A stretch of 64,000 bases of DNA from Phlyctochytrium arcticum (lineage: Eukaryota; Chytridiomycota; Chytridiomycetes; Chytridiales; Chytridiaceae). The stretch is from positions 248,001 through 312,000 of the forward strand of contig JAHLKI010000022.1 in NCBI GenBank assembly GCA_025602905.1, given 5' to 3'. This document shows positions 45,103-56,574 of the stretch, in pieces (position 1 is the stretch's first letter; every line of letters begins with the position of its first letter). The notes beneath the pieces were generated by a model. The model was not told where the DNA came from. It did no database searches and worked only from the letters and a program-made list of their open reading frames with translations. The position numbers and the translations under genes are program-made.

Positions 45103-45110
45103 GCGCCAGG
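45103..45110. repeat. Right target-site duplication of MULE B / composite
   Basis: Direct repeat gcgccagg matching 38418-38425. Confidence 0.85.
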
Positions 45111-45255
45111 CGCAACTTGGAAGGTCTTTACAAACAAAAAAGTTCATTTGGAAAAGAAACCATCTATTGCAATCCAACAGTAAGTGAAACGACCATTGCT
45201 GCCGTACTTTGTGCATTTGACTAATCTCATTTAGTAGCTCGTCTAAGTCTTTAAA

Positions 45256-46608
45256 ATGTCTATCCATCGCTTAGAGTGTCCTACCCAGTCGTATGACTGG
45301 GGAAAGGTTGGCAACGAGTCCAAGGTCGCCCAGCTTGCCCAATCTTCACCGGGGGTACACATCGAGTCTCAGAAGCCATATGCCGAGGTACTTATCCCTC
45401 TAATTCGCGTCAATTTTTCCATCTCCCGTGCACCATCTTGACCATCGCGATCTCTGTAGCTATGGATGGGAACCCACACCAACGCGCCCTCCAAGCTGGT
45501 GGACGGAGGTGAACCTCTCAAGTCTATCCTGAGTCCCGAAACTCTGGGTGCCAAGATCCACGGCGAATATGACGGAGATCTACCCTTCTTGTTCAAGATT
45601 CTTTCCATTCGTAAAGCACTATCCATCCAAGCGCATCCGGACAAGACGCTTGCTCAGAAGTTACATAAGGAGTTCCCGGACGTGTACAAAGACCCAAATC
45701 ACAAGCCAGAGATGGCTATCGCACTCACACCATTCGAAGCCTTCATCAACTTTAAGCCATTGGAAGAAATCAAAGAGCACCTAGCGGCATTCCCAGAATT
45801 TCGGGATTTGGTCGGTGAAGAAGTCGCCACAGAGTTTGATGCGGCCGTGGGCAAGGCGGACGAAGGGAAAGCCGCGCTCAAAAAACTGTTCCAGGCGCTG
45901 CTGGAAGCCGATGCAGGAAAGATCAATCTGAATCTACTCAAGTTGATTACACGACTACGGGCATCTGCAACTCCCGAAACAGGGGGCTCAATCGAGGAGT
46001 TGGTGGATCGTCTCAATATGCAGTTTCCCAAGGATGGTGGCGTTTTCTGTGCGTTCCTGCTCAACCACGTAAAGCTGAGTCCGGGCGAGGCAATCTTTTT
46101 GGCTGCGAATGAACCACATGCCTACTTATCTGGTGGTACGTTTTGTTATTTGCCTCACTTACATTATAAGCCTAATGCTTTGTATATCTCAGACTGCGTC
46201 GAATGCATGGCTGCATCCGACAATGTTATCCGCGCGGGTCTTACCCCAAAGTTCAAGGATGTAAAGACGCTGGTGTCCTCGCTGACCTACAAATATGGTC
46301 CCGCCGATGCTCAAATCCTACGCGGCGAACCGTACCCGGCCACTTCTCATACCACCCTCTATGACCCACCAATCGCTGAATTCTCCATCTTGCAGACAAA
46401 GTTGGCTAAGGGCGTCACGGAGAAGGTGAAGGGTGTTCAAGGGCCAAGTCTGGTGGTTGTTACCGCCGGAAAAGGTGTATTCAAAGCGGGGGAAAAGGAA
46501 GACGAGGTTGACACGGGATTCGTGTATTTTATTCCAGCAGATGTGGATGTGGAGCTGCGGGGCGAGGGTGACGAAGACTTTGTAACTTATCGTGCGTTTT
46601 GTGTTTAA
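45256..46608 (+). CDS. PMI: Mannose-6-phosphate isomerase (type I)
   Basis: Three exons (45256-45387, 45460-46135, 46193-46608) give 407 residues. The enzyme interconverts fructose-6-phosphate and mannose-6-phosphate, feeding GDP-mannose for cell wall, N-glycans and GPI anchors. The start MSIHRLECPTQSYDWGKVG is typical. Zinc-site and active-site elements are visible: SIQAHPDKTLA, NHKPEMAIAL, AANEPHAYLSG and NVIRAGLTPKF with the catalytic Arg. The intron 46136-46192 happens to keep the frame open and could be missed as coding, but removing it restores YLSGDCVECMAAS. The start lies about 150 bp downstream of the MULE composite, so the native promoter is probably shortened or replaced by element sequence. 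ALG6 upstream uses dolichol-linked mannose products, but no operon-like link is implied. Confidence 0.94.
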
Positions 46609-46796
46609 TTTAAAGCTCTAAGATATGATATTCCTTGGGAGCCCACAAATCAAATTACAAAGTACAGTACAATGAATTTAAATCACATAAAGGTCTTGGC
46701 ACGAACTTGTTTAAATACACTAAACACAATTGTTGAGAAAACAAAGAAGGGGGGCGCTATGATTGGACGCACGGCACCATTCCGCAAAGTATGTCC

Positions 46797-48297
46797 TTAA
46801 CGAGCCTTGACGAATTGGGTACGGTCAAAGGAGTTGAGGTTCTTGTGGCAAACCAGCTGGTAAACAGTAGCGCTACCCTGGCGAGCCACAATGGTGGAGT
46901 AGGCAAGGAAGTACTGAAGAGTTTAAATTGATCAGATTATCTGCGTAAGACAACGCATACGTGTGCAAAAAAAACACTCACCTCCCAGACACGGAACCAG
47001 CGGACACCATACTTGCCAACAATCTTGTCCTTGTTCTTCATCCAGTTGGAGTACCAGCGGTAAATGGTGGCAGAGTAGTGAACTCCCAGAGTCTCGCTGC
47101 TGGCAACTTCGAACCCGGCGCGCTCGAGCTGCTCGACGTACCAGTTCAAAGGAGTGGAGGCATCGGCACCAGGGAACACGTATTTGGCCATAAAGAGACC
47201 CCACATCAAATCCTCGTATTGCCACGAGCGGCGAAGACCAGCAATTTGCATGAAGAAAATACCGTCATCTTCAAGCAATTCACGGACTTGCAGTAAGAAG
47301 GTCTGGAAACGAAGTACGCCGACATGCTCGGCCATTTCGAGGCAAGTGATTTTGTCGAACTTTTGTTTGGGGATGTCACGGTAATCAGAGCAGAGGATTT
47401 CAACTTTAGAGCTGACACCGGCTTCCTGGGCCTTGCGGTTACCCCAAGCAGCTTGGTTTTTGCCGAGAGTAACAGCCGTAACTTTGGCGGCTTGCTTAGC
47501 AGCGTGGACAGAGAGAGTTCCCCAACCACAACCAATGTCAAGCATACGATCAGTAGGCTTCAGGTTGATCTTCTTGCAGACAAGGTCCAGCTTGTTCTGT
47601 TGAAGCTCTTCCAATGTCTGACGGTTGTCGTTTGTCGTCATTACTCCAGAGGTGTAAATCATCATTGGGCCAACTGAGTGCAATAGTAGAGTAAGCAGGT
47701 GTATATATCATCAGTATGGGATCTTATAAACTTACGGAATGCCTCGTAAAAGTCATCACCACGGTCATAGTGCTCACGGACTTGATCTTCATCCTGCTTC
47801 TTTGAGTGCCACAATAGTTCAGGGATCCATTGAGTCAGGAAGAATTTGGCTTGCGAAACAGTAAAGATAAATTTGGCCCAGTCGTGACGTGCTTCCAGCA
47901 ATTCAAGCATGTCATGTTTGATGTCAATCTTCTCGTCAAAGTATGCCTCAAAGAAAGCTTCGATAGGAATCTTGTTCTTGCCAAAGTATTTCTTCTGCAG
48001 GTCCTTGTCTTTAACGGTCATGTAGTCCTCGATCGACTTGCCAGACAAGTTGCGCTGAGGACGGATAGGAGCAGCATACTGGCAGTAGAGAACGTTGAAA
48101 GCAGCGAATACAGGCAAAGCCAGAAGAGCGGCAAAGATCGGATACCAGCTTAATGACCAGCCGGTCAGGAAGAGGAGGACTAGGGGAACACCGAGGATAG
48201 CGCCACCAAGGTGCAAGTTGGAAAAGTAGAGGTTACCGGGGCCCTCATTTGAGTACAAAGTCGGGGCGACCTGGTGAACATCGTGATTGGGAGCCAT
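46797..48297 (-). CDS. Sphingolipid C9-methyltransferase
   Basis: Minus strand, three or four exons, about 490-500 residues. Fungal C9-methyltransferase adds the 9-methyl branch to the sphingoid base of glucosylceramide, using S-adenosylmethionine. Visible in order: two N-terminal membrane spans (AILGVPLVLLFLTGW and YPIFAALLALPVFAAFNVLY), a conserved middle part (HDMLELLEARHDWAKF, DQVREHYDRGDDFYEAF), and then the cyclopropane-synthase-like methyltransferase domain. That domain has GPMMIYTSGV, MLDIGCGWGTLSVHAA (SAM-binding), CLEMAEHVGV and FMQIAGLRR. The last exon ends in NSFDRTQFVKAR. Bacterial-type cyclopropane fatty acyl synthase is a relative, but the membrane anchors and length favour the fungal enzyme. 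The intron near 47742-47680 splits FYEAF from LGPMMIY. Confidence 0.92.
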
Positions 48298-49412
48298 CTG
48301 TGAGAAAACAGGAGTGGATATTAGTGAATGTTCAACGTGGGAAATCTTATGATCCCCTGGCTGGCCCGAAGATCAGTGAGATTCCGGGCAAGATCTGAGC
48401 AGGAAAACAAGCAGCCGCACCGGCGGGACGGCTGCTGCCAGTCACAAACCCCCTCTGTCGTCGCATGCATCGACGATAGATCTCCCGGATCTTCCTGTTG
48501 TCGAGCGCCCTGACACCTCCGGGATCGAGATCGCGCGACGATTCCGGTTCCTCCTCCCTCTGAACCGTCTGGCTTACCTTGTTGAGCCCGAAACCGACAG
48601 TCCGCAATGAGTTTGCGGATCGACAGAAGAACGGGGATGGGGAAAGATGATCAGGCCTGGGCTATAGTGTTATAGTTGTTGGGCGGTTGAGCGGCTGGAA
48701 GCGGCGTTGGCAAGACGACGATCTGCATAAATAGCCGCCAGCGCCGTTTGCCCGTTTGCGCAGCACGTTGCGCCGGCTAGGGCGGGCTAGGGCTTGCCTC
48801 TTACAGGTATAAAATCCCTAGGGCTCCCATATCCCCCAGGAAAAGCTTGTACAACTGGCGCTCCTTAACAAAATCATTAATGCCCTTTATGATTACTTGC
48901 AATTTGTGTGAATCTTTCCACGGTCTCCATTGGGTTTACCAAGGTGGTTTTCACTCGAGTTAGTGTGTGCTTTGGATTCATGTTTATCACGACTCGCAGA
49001 TAGGAAAGTAATAGATGTAGTGCAAATAAATGATGGATAGAGTAAGAAATATGCGAAATTAGAAACGGGATAATGCCAATTGTGCATCAATTTGATTATT
49101 TACTACGGAATTCTCACCGGAATTTCTAGATGTACGCAAAAAATGTTGTCGTGAAAATGTGTTGAAATACTCATGTCCTGACTCATGTCAACTTTACAAA
49201 GTGGTTGGCAATGTGTTTATTTACGGGTCAACTGGGGTCAACAGGGATCCCATTACCCAAGACAGAAATGGTTGGGTCCGAGGGTCTTACCCGGACAGCC
49301 AGATAATGTTGATCCTATTCTGACGCGCAGCTGAAAAAGAGTGCTTTATACGACTTAATACGGGAAGGGTACCTCACTACTCGGTGCCTGGTCTACAAAT
49401 TCAATCGTCATC
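48298..49412. other. Divergent intergenic region between C9-methyltransferase and vinculin genes
   Basis: About 1.1 kb without a gene. A GC-rich part lies at 48690-48800 with repeated gggctagggc, followed by tataaaatcc at about 48812. It probably holds both promoters and perhaps a 5' UTR intron of the methyltransferase gene. Confidence 0.4.
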
Positions 49413-52400
49413 ATGCATACAACTACCTCCAAAGCGGTTCTCACTCCTCTTGCCGATGCCGTTTCGGCTTTGATCGTCATTGTTTCTGATGCCGAAACTG
49501 AAGGCACACCAATACCCGACTTGACTGGTCTTGCTAGCGGGGTGCAGGCTCAGATTGCAAATTTGGTCAATGTGGGCAAGAAGATTCAGGCGCAGCCAAG
49601 CGCGGATGGTCGGCTCAAGGCTGAAATGCCTGCTGCCTGTGATGAAGGTATGGTACCGCAGCAGGGGCCCAAGAACACATCAGGTCGCTAACATTGGACT
49701 TTCCAGTCACGAACTCTGCCCAGAATCTGGTAAATGCCACCCACGATCTGGGAAAAGACCCATATTCGCCAAAAGGTCGGCAGCTTTTGTTGGAGGGTGT
49801 AAAGGGGATTCTCTCGGGAACGACAGCGGTGCTAAATGTATTTGATGAGGCCGAAGTTCGCAAAATCCTCTCTGCAGCCTCGGTCATGCGTGCTTTCCTT
49901 GACGCTATCTCACTTGGACCAGCATCACCTAAAGATACCTCTGTTTATGTGCAAACGATTGCGCAGACTTCACAAACCATCGTCGTGTTGACCCAACTAA
50001 CCAACAAACGCGTCAGCGAACTCTTGTATGAAGTGCTGCGCACGCGCTTGAAGGCTGCGCTCGCCACTTTGATGAGGGAGAGTGGAGTGTTGATTGGGGC
50101 CTGCAAAGTTTCACTGGTATACCCTGATAACAAAAACGCGGTGGACGGACGAAAGCAGACCTGTCAACGACTGCTGGACGCTGTCAAGGAAATTGAGATT
50201 GTTGTGCAGTTTCGCACCGAGGAGGAAGGATTGGCTTCTGAGGTACGAGATCCCCGAGTATTTGTCATTCTCAGGCATCACCATTGACCCATGAACTTGT
50301 CCAGACCGTTAGCGAGGCTGGGAAATTGAAGAAGGCTCTGCAAGAGGATTACGTACCGCGAATTGCAAATGCCTTGGCTATCGGCGATACAAACGCAGTG
50401 CGTACCGTGACCATCGAACAGGCCCGGGTTGCGGATGTCCTGGTCGGATTTGCGCAAGGTAAGGATGTCCCCCTGCATAGTTTGCATATTACAAGCTTTA
50501 AAGCTGAAGTAACAGATCAACTCCAACAATCCCGGGATACAAAGCAAACTCAACAAGGACAAGCAATCGTTAATGAAATTGCCCAAGCTCAGGTTAGCCT
50601 CCAAGAAGCAGTTGCCGCTCTCGCGGCCCATCCCACAGATGCCGCACGCCGAGCAGTACAACATGCTGTGGATGTACTGCTAGGTCGGACGGACGCTCTT
50701 CAGACATCCGTAAATCGCTCCGTGATTTCCGAGGCCGGCACTGTGTTGGGATCCGTGGCAAATTCGGAGCAGGAAGGCACACTTTTGAACCGAATCCATG
50801 GCGCTGCACTGCGCGGCGAACAACGTGGCTTCCTCGACGATCTTGAGGCGTTTGGATGTGAGGCGTCGCGGCTGCAGAATGTTGCCAATGCCGCCATCGA
50901 TGCGGTGAGCACATCAAACCCACAGATGGCACAGGATTTACGCGCGGCACGAAACCGAACCTCTGCGCTGGCTTTGGCTTACAGTGGGGCCGCAAGGCTT
51001 TTGGTCAATAATCCAAATGATCCAATGGCCCTGGAGCATTACCAGGCAGTGAAGCAAGCTTGGGAGGAAGGCGTCGCTGAGGTTCAAAAAATGGTGATTG
51101 GACAGGAGGGTATTTACCAAGCCGGAGATTTGGTCGAAGGAACAAGTGGGTGGACTATCATAAAGTATGCGTGCGCCGAAAAAAATTAAATTTATGTTTG
51201 CAGAGTCTAGCTTCCTACAGCACGCCGAGGCCCTGAGAGCGGCCGCTACCGCGGGTGATGCGAAAACATCGGCAAATGAGGCAGCGCTGGTGGCGACGTC
51301 CGCACAGCAGTTCATTGCCATCGCCAAGAAAGAGGCTGATAATACTGACGACCAAGTGTACCGCCGAGAGTTGGAGCTCAAAATTTCTCAAGTCGAGACT
51401 GGTACGTGTTGGTTCAGTTGAGTTATTTTCAAACTGAATGCTAAAATTCCGGTCCAGTTCTGCCTTCTCTTTTGAATGGCGCCCGCTCTCTTCTGGATGA
51501 CCTCACATCTGGAGATCTTGATGCAGCAAGCGAGTTTTCTGCAATTGTTGGCGGTCTCACGTTCCAATTGGCGGGTCTTGGCAACGTTATTCGTCAGCAC
51601 AAGGGAGGGGCTGCTGAAGTCTTGACGCAACCTCCTCCTGCTGCTTCACCTCGCGAGCAAGTCGTCCCGGTAGAGGACGGCGGAGGGATTGGTGCGCGTC
51701 AAAAGGAGGATGAGCTTCATAGCAGTCTTACAAATTTGGCCACCAAAGTCGGAACTGGTATGCTGCGCAAAGCTGGCTCGCAAACCCTGGCAGTTGACAC
51801 TTCGTTGACTGCGCGCCCCCACGCGCCTCAACCTCATTTGCCAGCGTTTGAGCTTCCACCCGCACTAGCGCTTCCCGAGTTCACGCCTCTTTCCGGTTTG
51901 TCGAGCGGATACGGCGATGAGCACGAGTCACTCTCTGCTGAGATGCAGACCCCGAATGCTGACGAACTCCAATCAAGTCAAGAAGAGCTCGCTGCACTCA
52001 CTGAACAGTTTGGAAACGATTTTGTACTTGTTCACAACGAGGCAAAGCCAGTACTGCTGAGCGAGGAGGAGGCAAAAGCGGAACCCATCCGTGCAGCGGG
52101 ACAACAACTAAAAGTAGAAGCCTCCAACTGGAGCCACGAGAGCAATTCTATCGTGGCTGCTGTAGCCAGTATGTCCAATCATCTCTTGGATCTCTCAGCG
52201 ATGCATACAGAGCTGCGCTCACCATCAGCACCCAAAGCGGCCAGCAAAAAGGCCTTTATCGCCTCTGCTCAAGCCATTACATCTGAGGCTAATCAGGTTG
52301 CTCGAGCATCCAGTCCTCTTATTGCTGCGTGTACCGATCGACGACTTCGCTCCCAGTTGGTCTCGCGCACCGACCGAATCCAAACTTTGGGCCAGCAGCT

Positions 52401-52683
52401 CAAAATCGTTGCAGCCGTCAAGGCCTCGGCTCCTCAAGACCGTGATCGCGATGCTCAGATGGTTGCTTGCGCAACCAATTTGATGGGCGCAGTAAAGGAG
52501 TGTCTGCGAGACTGTGAGTCCGCCGCTCTAAGGATTAGTGCCGACAAGTTGAAAGAGATGGGGGTAGAGTTCCGCCGCAAGGTGTACCGTGCTCGGCAGT
52601 TTGGTTCAACCCCCAGGAGCGCACATCGGGATTCTCCAAAGCTACAGCGTTTGCGACAAGACCAAATGGAAAGCGCACAATAG
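49413..52683 (+). CDS. VCL: Vinculin homologue
   Basis: Five exons (49413-49647, 49707-50242, 50305-51145, 51204-51401, 51458-52683) join to about 1,011 residues, near the 1,066 of human vinculin. The N-terminal head has ADAVSALIVIVSDAETEG, IPDLTGLASGVQAQIANLV and GILSGTTAVLNVFDEAEVRK, which closely match the vinculin D1 talin-binding domain wording. Helical bundles follow, including ARLLVNNPNDPMALEHYQAV, a counterpart of the animal segment before the linker. A proline-containing linker (LPPALALPEFTPLSG) precedes the tail bundle, which has KVEASNWSHESNSIVAAVAS, KKAFIASAQAITSEANQVAR and DRIQTLGQQLKIVAAVKA. The tail is the F-actin and lipid-binding part. Vinculin links actin to adhesion sites in animals. 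In fungi it is retained in zoosporic lineages and lost in Dikarya, and its job there is poorly known. Alpha-catenin is the alternative relative, but head and tail match vinculin better. Confidence 0.9.
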
Positions 52684-53086
52684 ATACTTTGGCACCTTGA
52701 CATTTTTCCCTTCATGCAACAGTGTTTATTGAGTTATTTCAGCTATTAGAATGGTATTCTCGTTCCATTAAGTCTTTGAACTTGTTTTTTTCTCCAGCGT
52801 TTGGTCAATCCTGCGCAATTTGCGCAGTGGGCATGACAGTGAGCGATATATGACTGTGCCACTTTCAGGTAATCCATGGACCGCTCTCGCTGGCGAAAAC
52901 GACGTCAACCAAACCAGTGTCAATGTCAAAAACGTGTATAGTTACCCAACAATTTGCCCAAGTTAATCGAGAGATCCTTCACCAAGTTTTCTGATATTCT
53001 CAAGCGTATCTATAGGCACTGATTCACGCCGAGCTTACAGCATAGAAGATCACCTTCTGACGATCCCCCGGACGGATTAGCGCGCG
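52684..53086. other. Short intergenic region upstream of GPC1
   Basis: About 400 bp. Nothing recognised beyond a cca-rich leader just before the next start. Confidence 0.4.
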
Positions 53087-54602
53087 ATGCCACCACCAGA
53101 CTTATTGGGACCTGCTTTCCCAACTCAAATCAACCGGACGGATACGACGGACTCAACCTTTAGTACCAATGCCATCAACGATTCGCCCACATCTTCGGCC
53201 TCTTCAACGGCACCCTCCGTGAGTAGCTCCTCGGCCGACTCCCCACCATCCTCTCCGTACCTCGAGGCCTTGGATTTTGATCTTGATTTCGACGATCTAT
53301 CCATGTTTGACCTGGTAGGGTCAGATTGGATCAATGTTCTCCAGTCCAGTTTCACCTCTCAGCGCTCCAAATTGGAGCAAAGCATGGTTGGCAAGCGGTT
53401 CCTACATTTAGTAGGTAAACAAAAGAAGCTAGTCAATCATCAGATCAAGCAACTGCAGAGCAGTCCGGAGTTGGTCAAAAGTCGGGATAAGGCTGCATTT
53501 GTGGTGGGAGTGACCAATCTTTGGGTGACGGCGCTATTGGTCGGCGTCTGGCCCGAGGTTATACCCTTCTTCTATGTTGCGAAAGCGCTGGTCCTGTTGT
53601 TGATGCGCTTGGTGGTATACCGACGGAAACGTTGGCATTATTTTATGTTTGATATGGTAAGATAGCATCTAGCGGCTTTAAAGTTACAAAATGATAACTA
53701 ATTTCTGCCTTCTTGTAGTGTTACTTTGTCAACCTGTTACTCATCATCTTCCTGGCCATCCCAACATCCCACAAGAATCTGTACGCTGCCACTTGGGGTC
53801 TCGCAAATGGCCCAGTCCTCATGGCAATCACTGCCTGGCGCAACAGTCTTGTCTTTCACTCCCTCGACAAAGTCACGTCTTTGTTGATCCACTTTGACCC
53901 GCCACTCACGCTGTTTATCCTGCGTTGGAAGGCCTCTCCACCAGGCCCATCGTCCTTTCCCCAGATTCTGCCTGACCACCTCCTTACGCTGGGCACAGAC
54001 CCCCCAGCTTTAACGCTATCGCACCTCATGCTCGTTTCTGTAACGACTTACATATTCTGGCAAGCTGCTTATTGGGTATTCGTCTGGACCCTGAAAGCCG
54101 ACAAGATCCAAGCTGGCTACGCAACCTCAACTACCTGGATGCTGGCCAACACGCGCTCCGCAATCTCTCGACTTGTATCCCGCGTGGCAAAACCATATCA
54201 GCCATTCATGTTTATGCTCATTCAACTGGTCTACACCATTGTGACAATCCTGCCGACTTACATTCTGTATTACAACATGTATGTGCATGCTGCGGCCCTG
54301 ATTGCGACCATGTGTGTCGCGACTTGGAACGGAGCGTCGTATTACTTTGAGGTTTTCAGCATGCGATATGTGCAGGAACTCAAGGGGCTAAGGAAAGAGC
54401 TGGATCGGGTGGAAAGTACCGCGTTATTGGGAGAAATCCCCAGCTCAGCGGGGGATGGTGAGAATGGCAGTGGGCAGCACGAAGATGGCTCAAGGGTAAC
54501 GAATGCTGATAAGGCAAGCGACAATGGTACGTAGCGTGCTGTACTAGCAGAGAAATCAACGGACATCTAACGTTTTGTACAGGGCTTCGCAAGAGATCTT
54601 AG
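53087..54602 (+). CDS. GPC1: Glycerophosphocholine acyltransferase 1
   Basis: Three exons (53087-53656, 53719-54526, 54583-54602) give 465 residues. GPC1 (DUF2838) re-acylates glycerophosphocholine to lysophosphatidylcholine in the ER, recycling headgroup lipids. A serine-rich, acidic N-terminal tail precedes about eight membrane spans. Hallmark stretches are KDKAAF-like entry (SRDKAAFVVGVTNLWVTALL), YRRKRWHYFMFDMCYFVN, LYAATWGLANGPVLMAITAW and RNSLVFHSLDKVTSLLIHFD. The last of these contains the conserved His and Asp expected near the active site. FWQAAYWVFVWTLKADKIQ is also typical. The splice at 53657-53718 joins FDM to CYFVN. The final exon adds GLRKRS. It converges on PEX16, whose last exon lies about 210 bp away. 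Confidence 0.9.
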
Positions 54603-54813
54603 TTTGTGGCTTCGAATCGTGTACTTGCGTATACCCCTGCGACCGCTTGCCACGGTTCGTCCACCACCCCGTCTCACCATACGTAAACCAACTGGCCAAG
54701 ACCATGAATGGCATCACCATCACATGTGCGCCATTGTCACAGAATAGAATTTATTGTTTTGGTTGGCGGTTGACTACAGCCAGAGAATCACAGCTCATAG
54801 ATCAAATATGATA

Positions 54814-56285
54814 CTAGTATCCAGAGGTGTAAAAGTGCCATTTTTCCCACAGAGGTTGATAATCGCGCAAAATACCTAATGGAAGGAAGGAATACTTAGA
54901 TGGATGTATGTATGCACGAGAATGAAAGCAAGAACTTACCAGAGAATAATGAAATGAGAGGTTTCTTGCTTGCTGATTCGATGGTGGAGTCCATCTTCGC
55001 CTTGGTCCACAATGAGTAAAACGGATCGCGAAGGAGATAATACAGCAACAGCCAGTGTCGTCGTTTATATTCGTCGCGCTCAAGCTGGGTCAGACCCTGC
55101 GAGCCAGTGGATTCAGCAGAGGCGTTGTTGCCTCGGCCCAAGAGGGAATTGATTGTTGAATGGGAGGATGATGACATTGCAAGCAGAAGACTTATGAGCT
55201 CCATTGCAAGAGAAATTGTGTAGGGTTTGTAGGAGCGGCGTCCATAGCGACGGAGGGCAAGAACTGAGAGATATGAATGAGTCTAGCCGTTAAATGTGAT
55301 TTTGCAACTGGGCACAGTACCATAGATCAATGGGCGCAAGATAAACATCCATTCGGAGACCTTTCTGGCACCACCCAATCGTCCCAGTAGATCAACTGGC
55401 GTTGCGGCACCCTCCGTCAAAGCCTTTGACAAAAGGTACTGCATAGCGTGGTCATATCCCCCTTTTTCTTTGTTTGTAATCAAGTCGACATGCAAGTGTT
55501 CCTTTCCGGTTCGTGTGCCTTTCCAAGTCGCGGCGGGAGGGGTGGAGGGTGGTGGCAATACCGTAGAAGGATCATAATCGCGTTCCGGAACAGGCGAGTG
55601 AAGGATCATGCGATTGGAGTTGAGACGAAGCAGCGCTCCGCGGCATAAGACCCTACAAATTTGAAGTTTAGCGTATGCCACCGGGTATACAAAAGCAATT
55701 AATTCCTCATACTTGATGATCTCAATTCCCAGTACTGCCCGCGACTTTCCTTTCTTTCCGCCCAACTTGGCAGCCGCCATCTCGGCCAGAACTTCCAACA
55801 TCTGTACCACTGCGAGAGAATATGCTACGCGCTTGTACACATTGCCGTTCGGTGAATTGGATCGTAGCATGTATCGGGTATATCGATTAAATTTTCCTGT
55901 GGGAGTCTCAGGCTGTTGTCGGAGGGCCGCTTGAGCGAGGATTGTGTCGTGAAACAAGGACATCAGATTGACCCCCGCGAAAACTAAATATGCCAGCCTG
56001 GTTAAGAGACGTATATACGACATGTGGAATAATGATACTTACTGGCTTCTGACGCCATATCTGCATCCGTGAATCGTCCTGATGAATAACGGTAAGTTAA
56101 TACCACATTCGTAGATTGGTTCGGGGAAGCAAACTCAAAGATAGAGAATCCAATCGAGACAACAACTTACCAGGAAGAATGTAGGTCAAGGACCGCAGCC
56201 CACTCTCGATTCCACCAATCTGTGGAGCATTGTGGAGTACGAATTGCTCATATTTCTTGACAAAGTTCTTTGCAGTCTCGGTCAT
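54814..56285 (-). CDS. PEX16: Peroxisomal membrane protein PEX16
   Basis: Minus strand, at least five exons starting MTETAKNFVKKYEQFVLHNA at 56285. PEX16 is an ER/peroxisome membrane protein that recruits PEX3 for peroxisome biogenesis. Family motifs: YEQFVLHNAPQIGGIESGLR, LTYILPGK joined to RFTDADMASE across an intron, a loop YTRYMLRSNSPNGNVYKRVA, and YEELIAFVYPVAYAKLQICR. RMILHSPVPERDYDPSTV, SEWMFILRPLIYGT and the C-terminal KRRHWLLLYYLLRDPFYSLW follow. The last exon encodes GILRDYQPLWEKWHFYTSGY, ending at 54814. Introns near 55205-55282, 54920-54840 and 56000-56170 are needed. Upstream lies the MULE C insertion, about 290 bp from the start. Confidence 0.9.
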
Positions 56286-56565
56286 GTTGGATATGTTTCG
56301 CCTGTGGGAGTTGCAAAATCGCGTGGAATTTGCAACCTCCAGTTCCGGACCGATTTCAAGCTCGTTTCTTTTGACGATCTGACCACCCTTCTGAGATCTT
56401 CTACGTTTTCCAGCGATTTGTCCAACTTGTTTATGTCGCAATTAATGTCGCTACGGGAAAATCGGAGACGGCATTTTGACCGGCCTTCGACGCACTTGAC
56501 ACGAGGGGGCAAGCGCCCAAAAGCAGCTTAATTGGACATCGTCAGCTTCGCTCCAGCTTCGCTCC

Positions 56566-56574
56566 GCTCTTTGC
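56566..56574. repeat. Left target-site duplication of MULE C
   Basis: gctctttgc, repeated exactly at 59939-59947. Confidence 0.92.

Noticed and set aside
38669..45115. Numerous open frames antisense to the transposase genes in both arms (for example 187 codons at 40871-41434 and its mirror)
   Set aside because: They are shadows of conserved transposase exons in other frames, with no domain of their own.
46136..46192. Continuous coding through the middle of the mannose-6-phosphate isomerase
   Set aside because: The 57 bases are open in frame but begin gtacgt and end ctcag, and removing them joins the conserved YLSG to DCVECMAASDN. They are treated as an intron.
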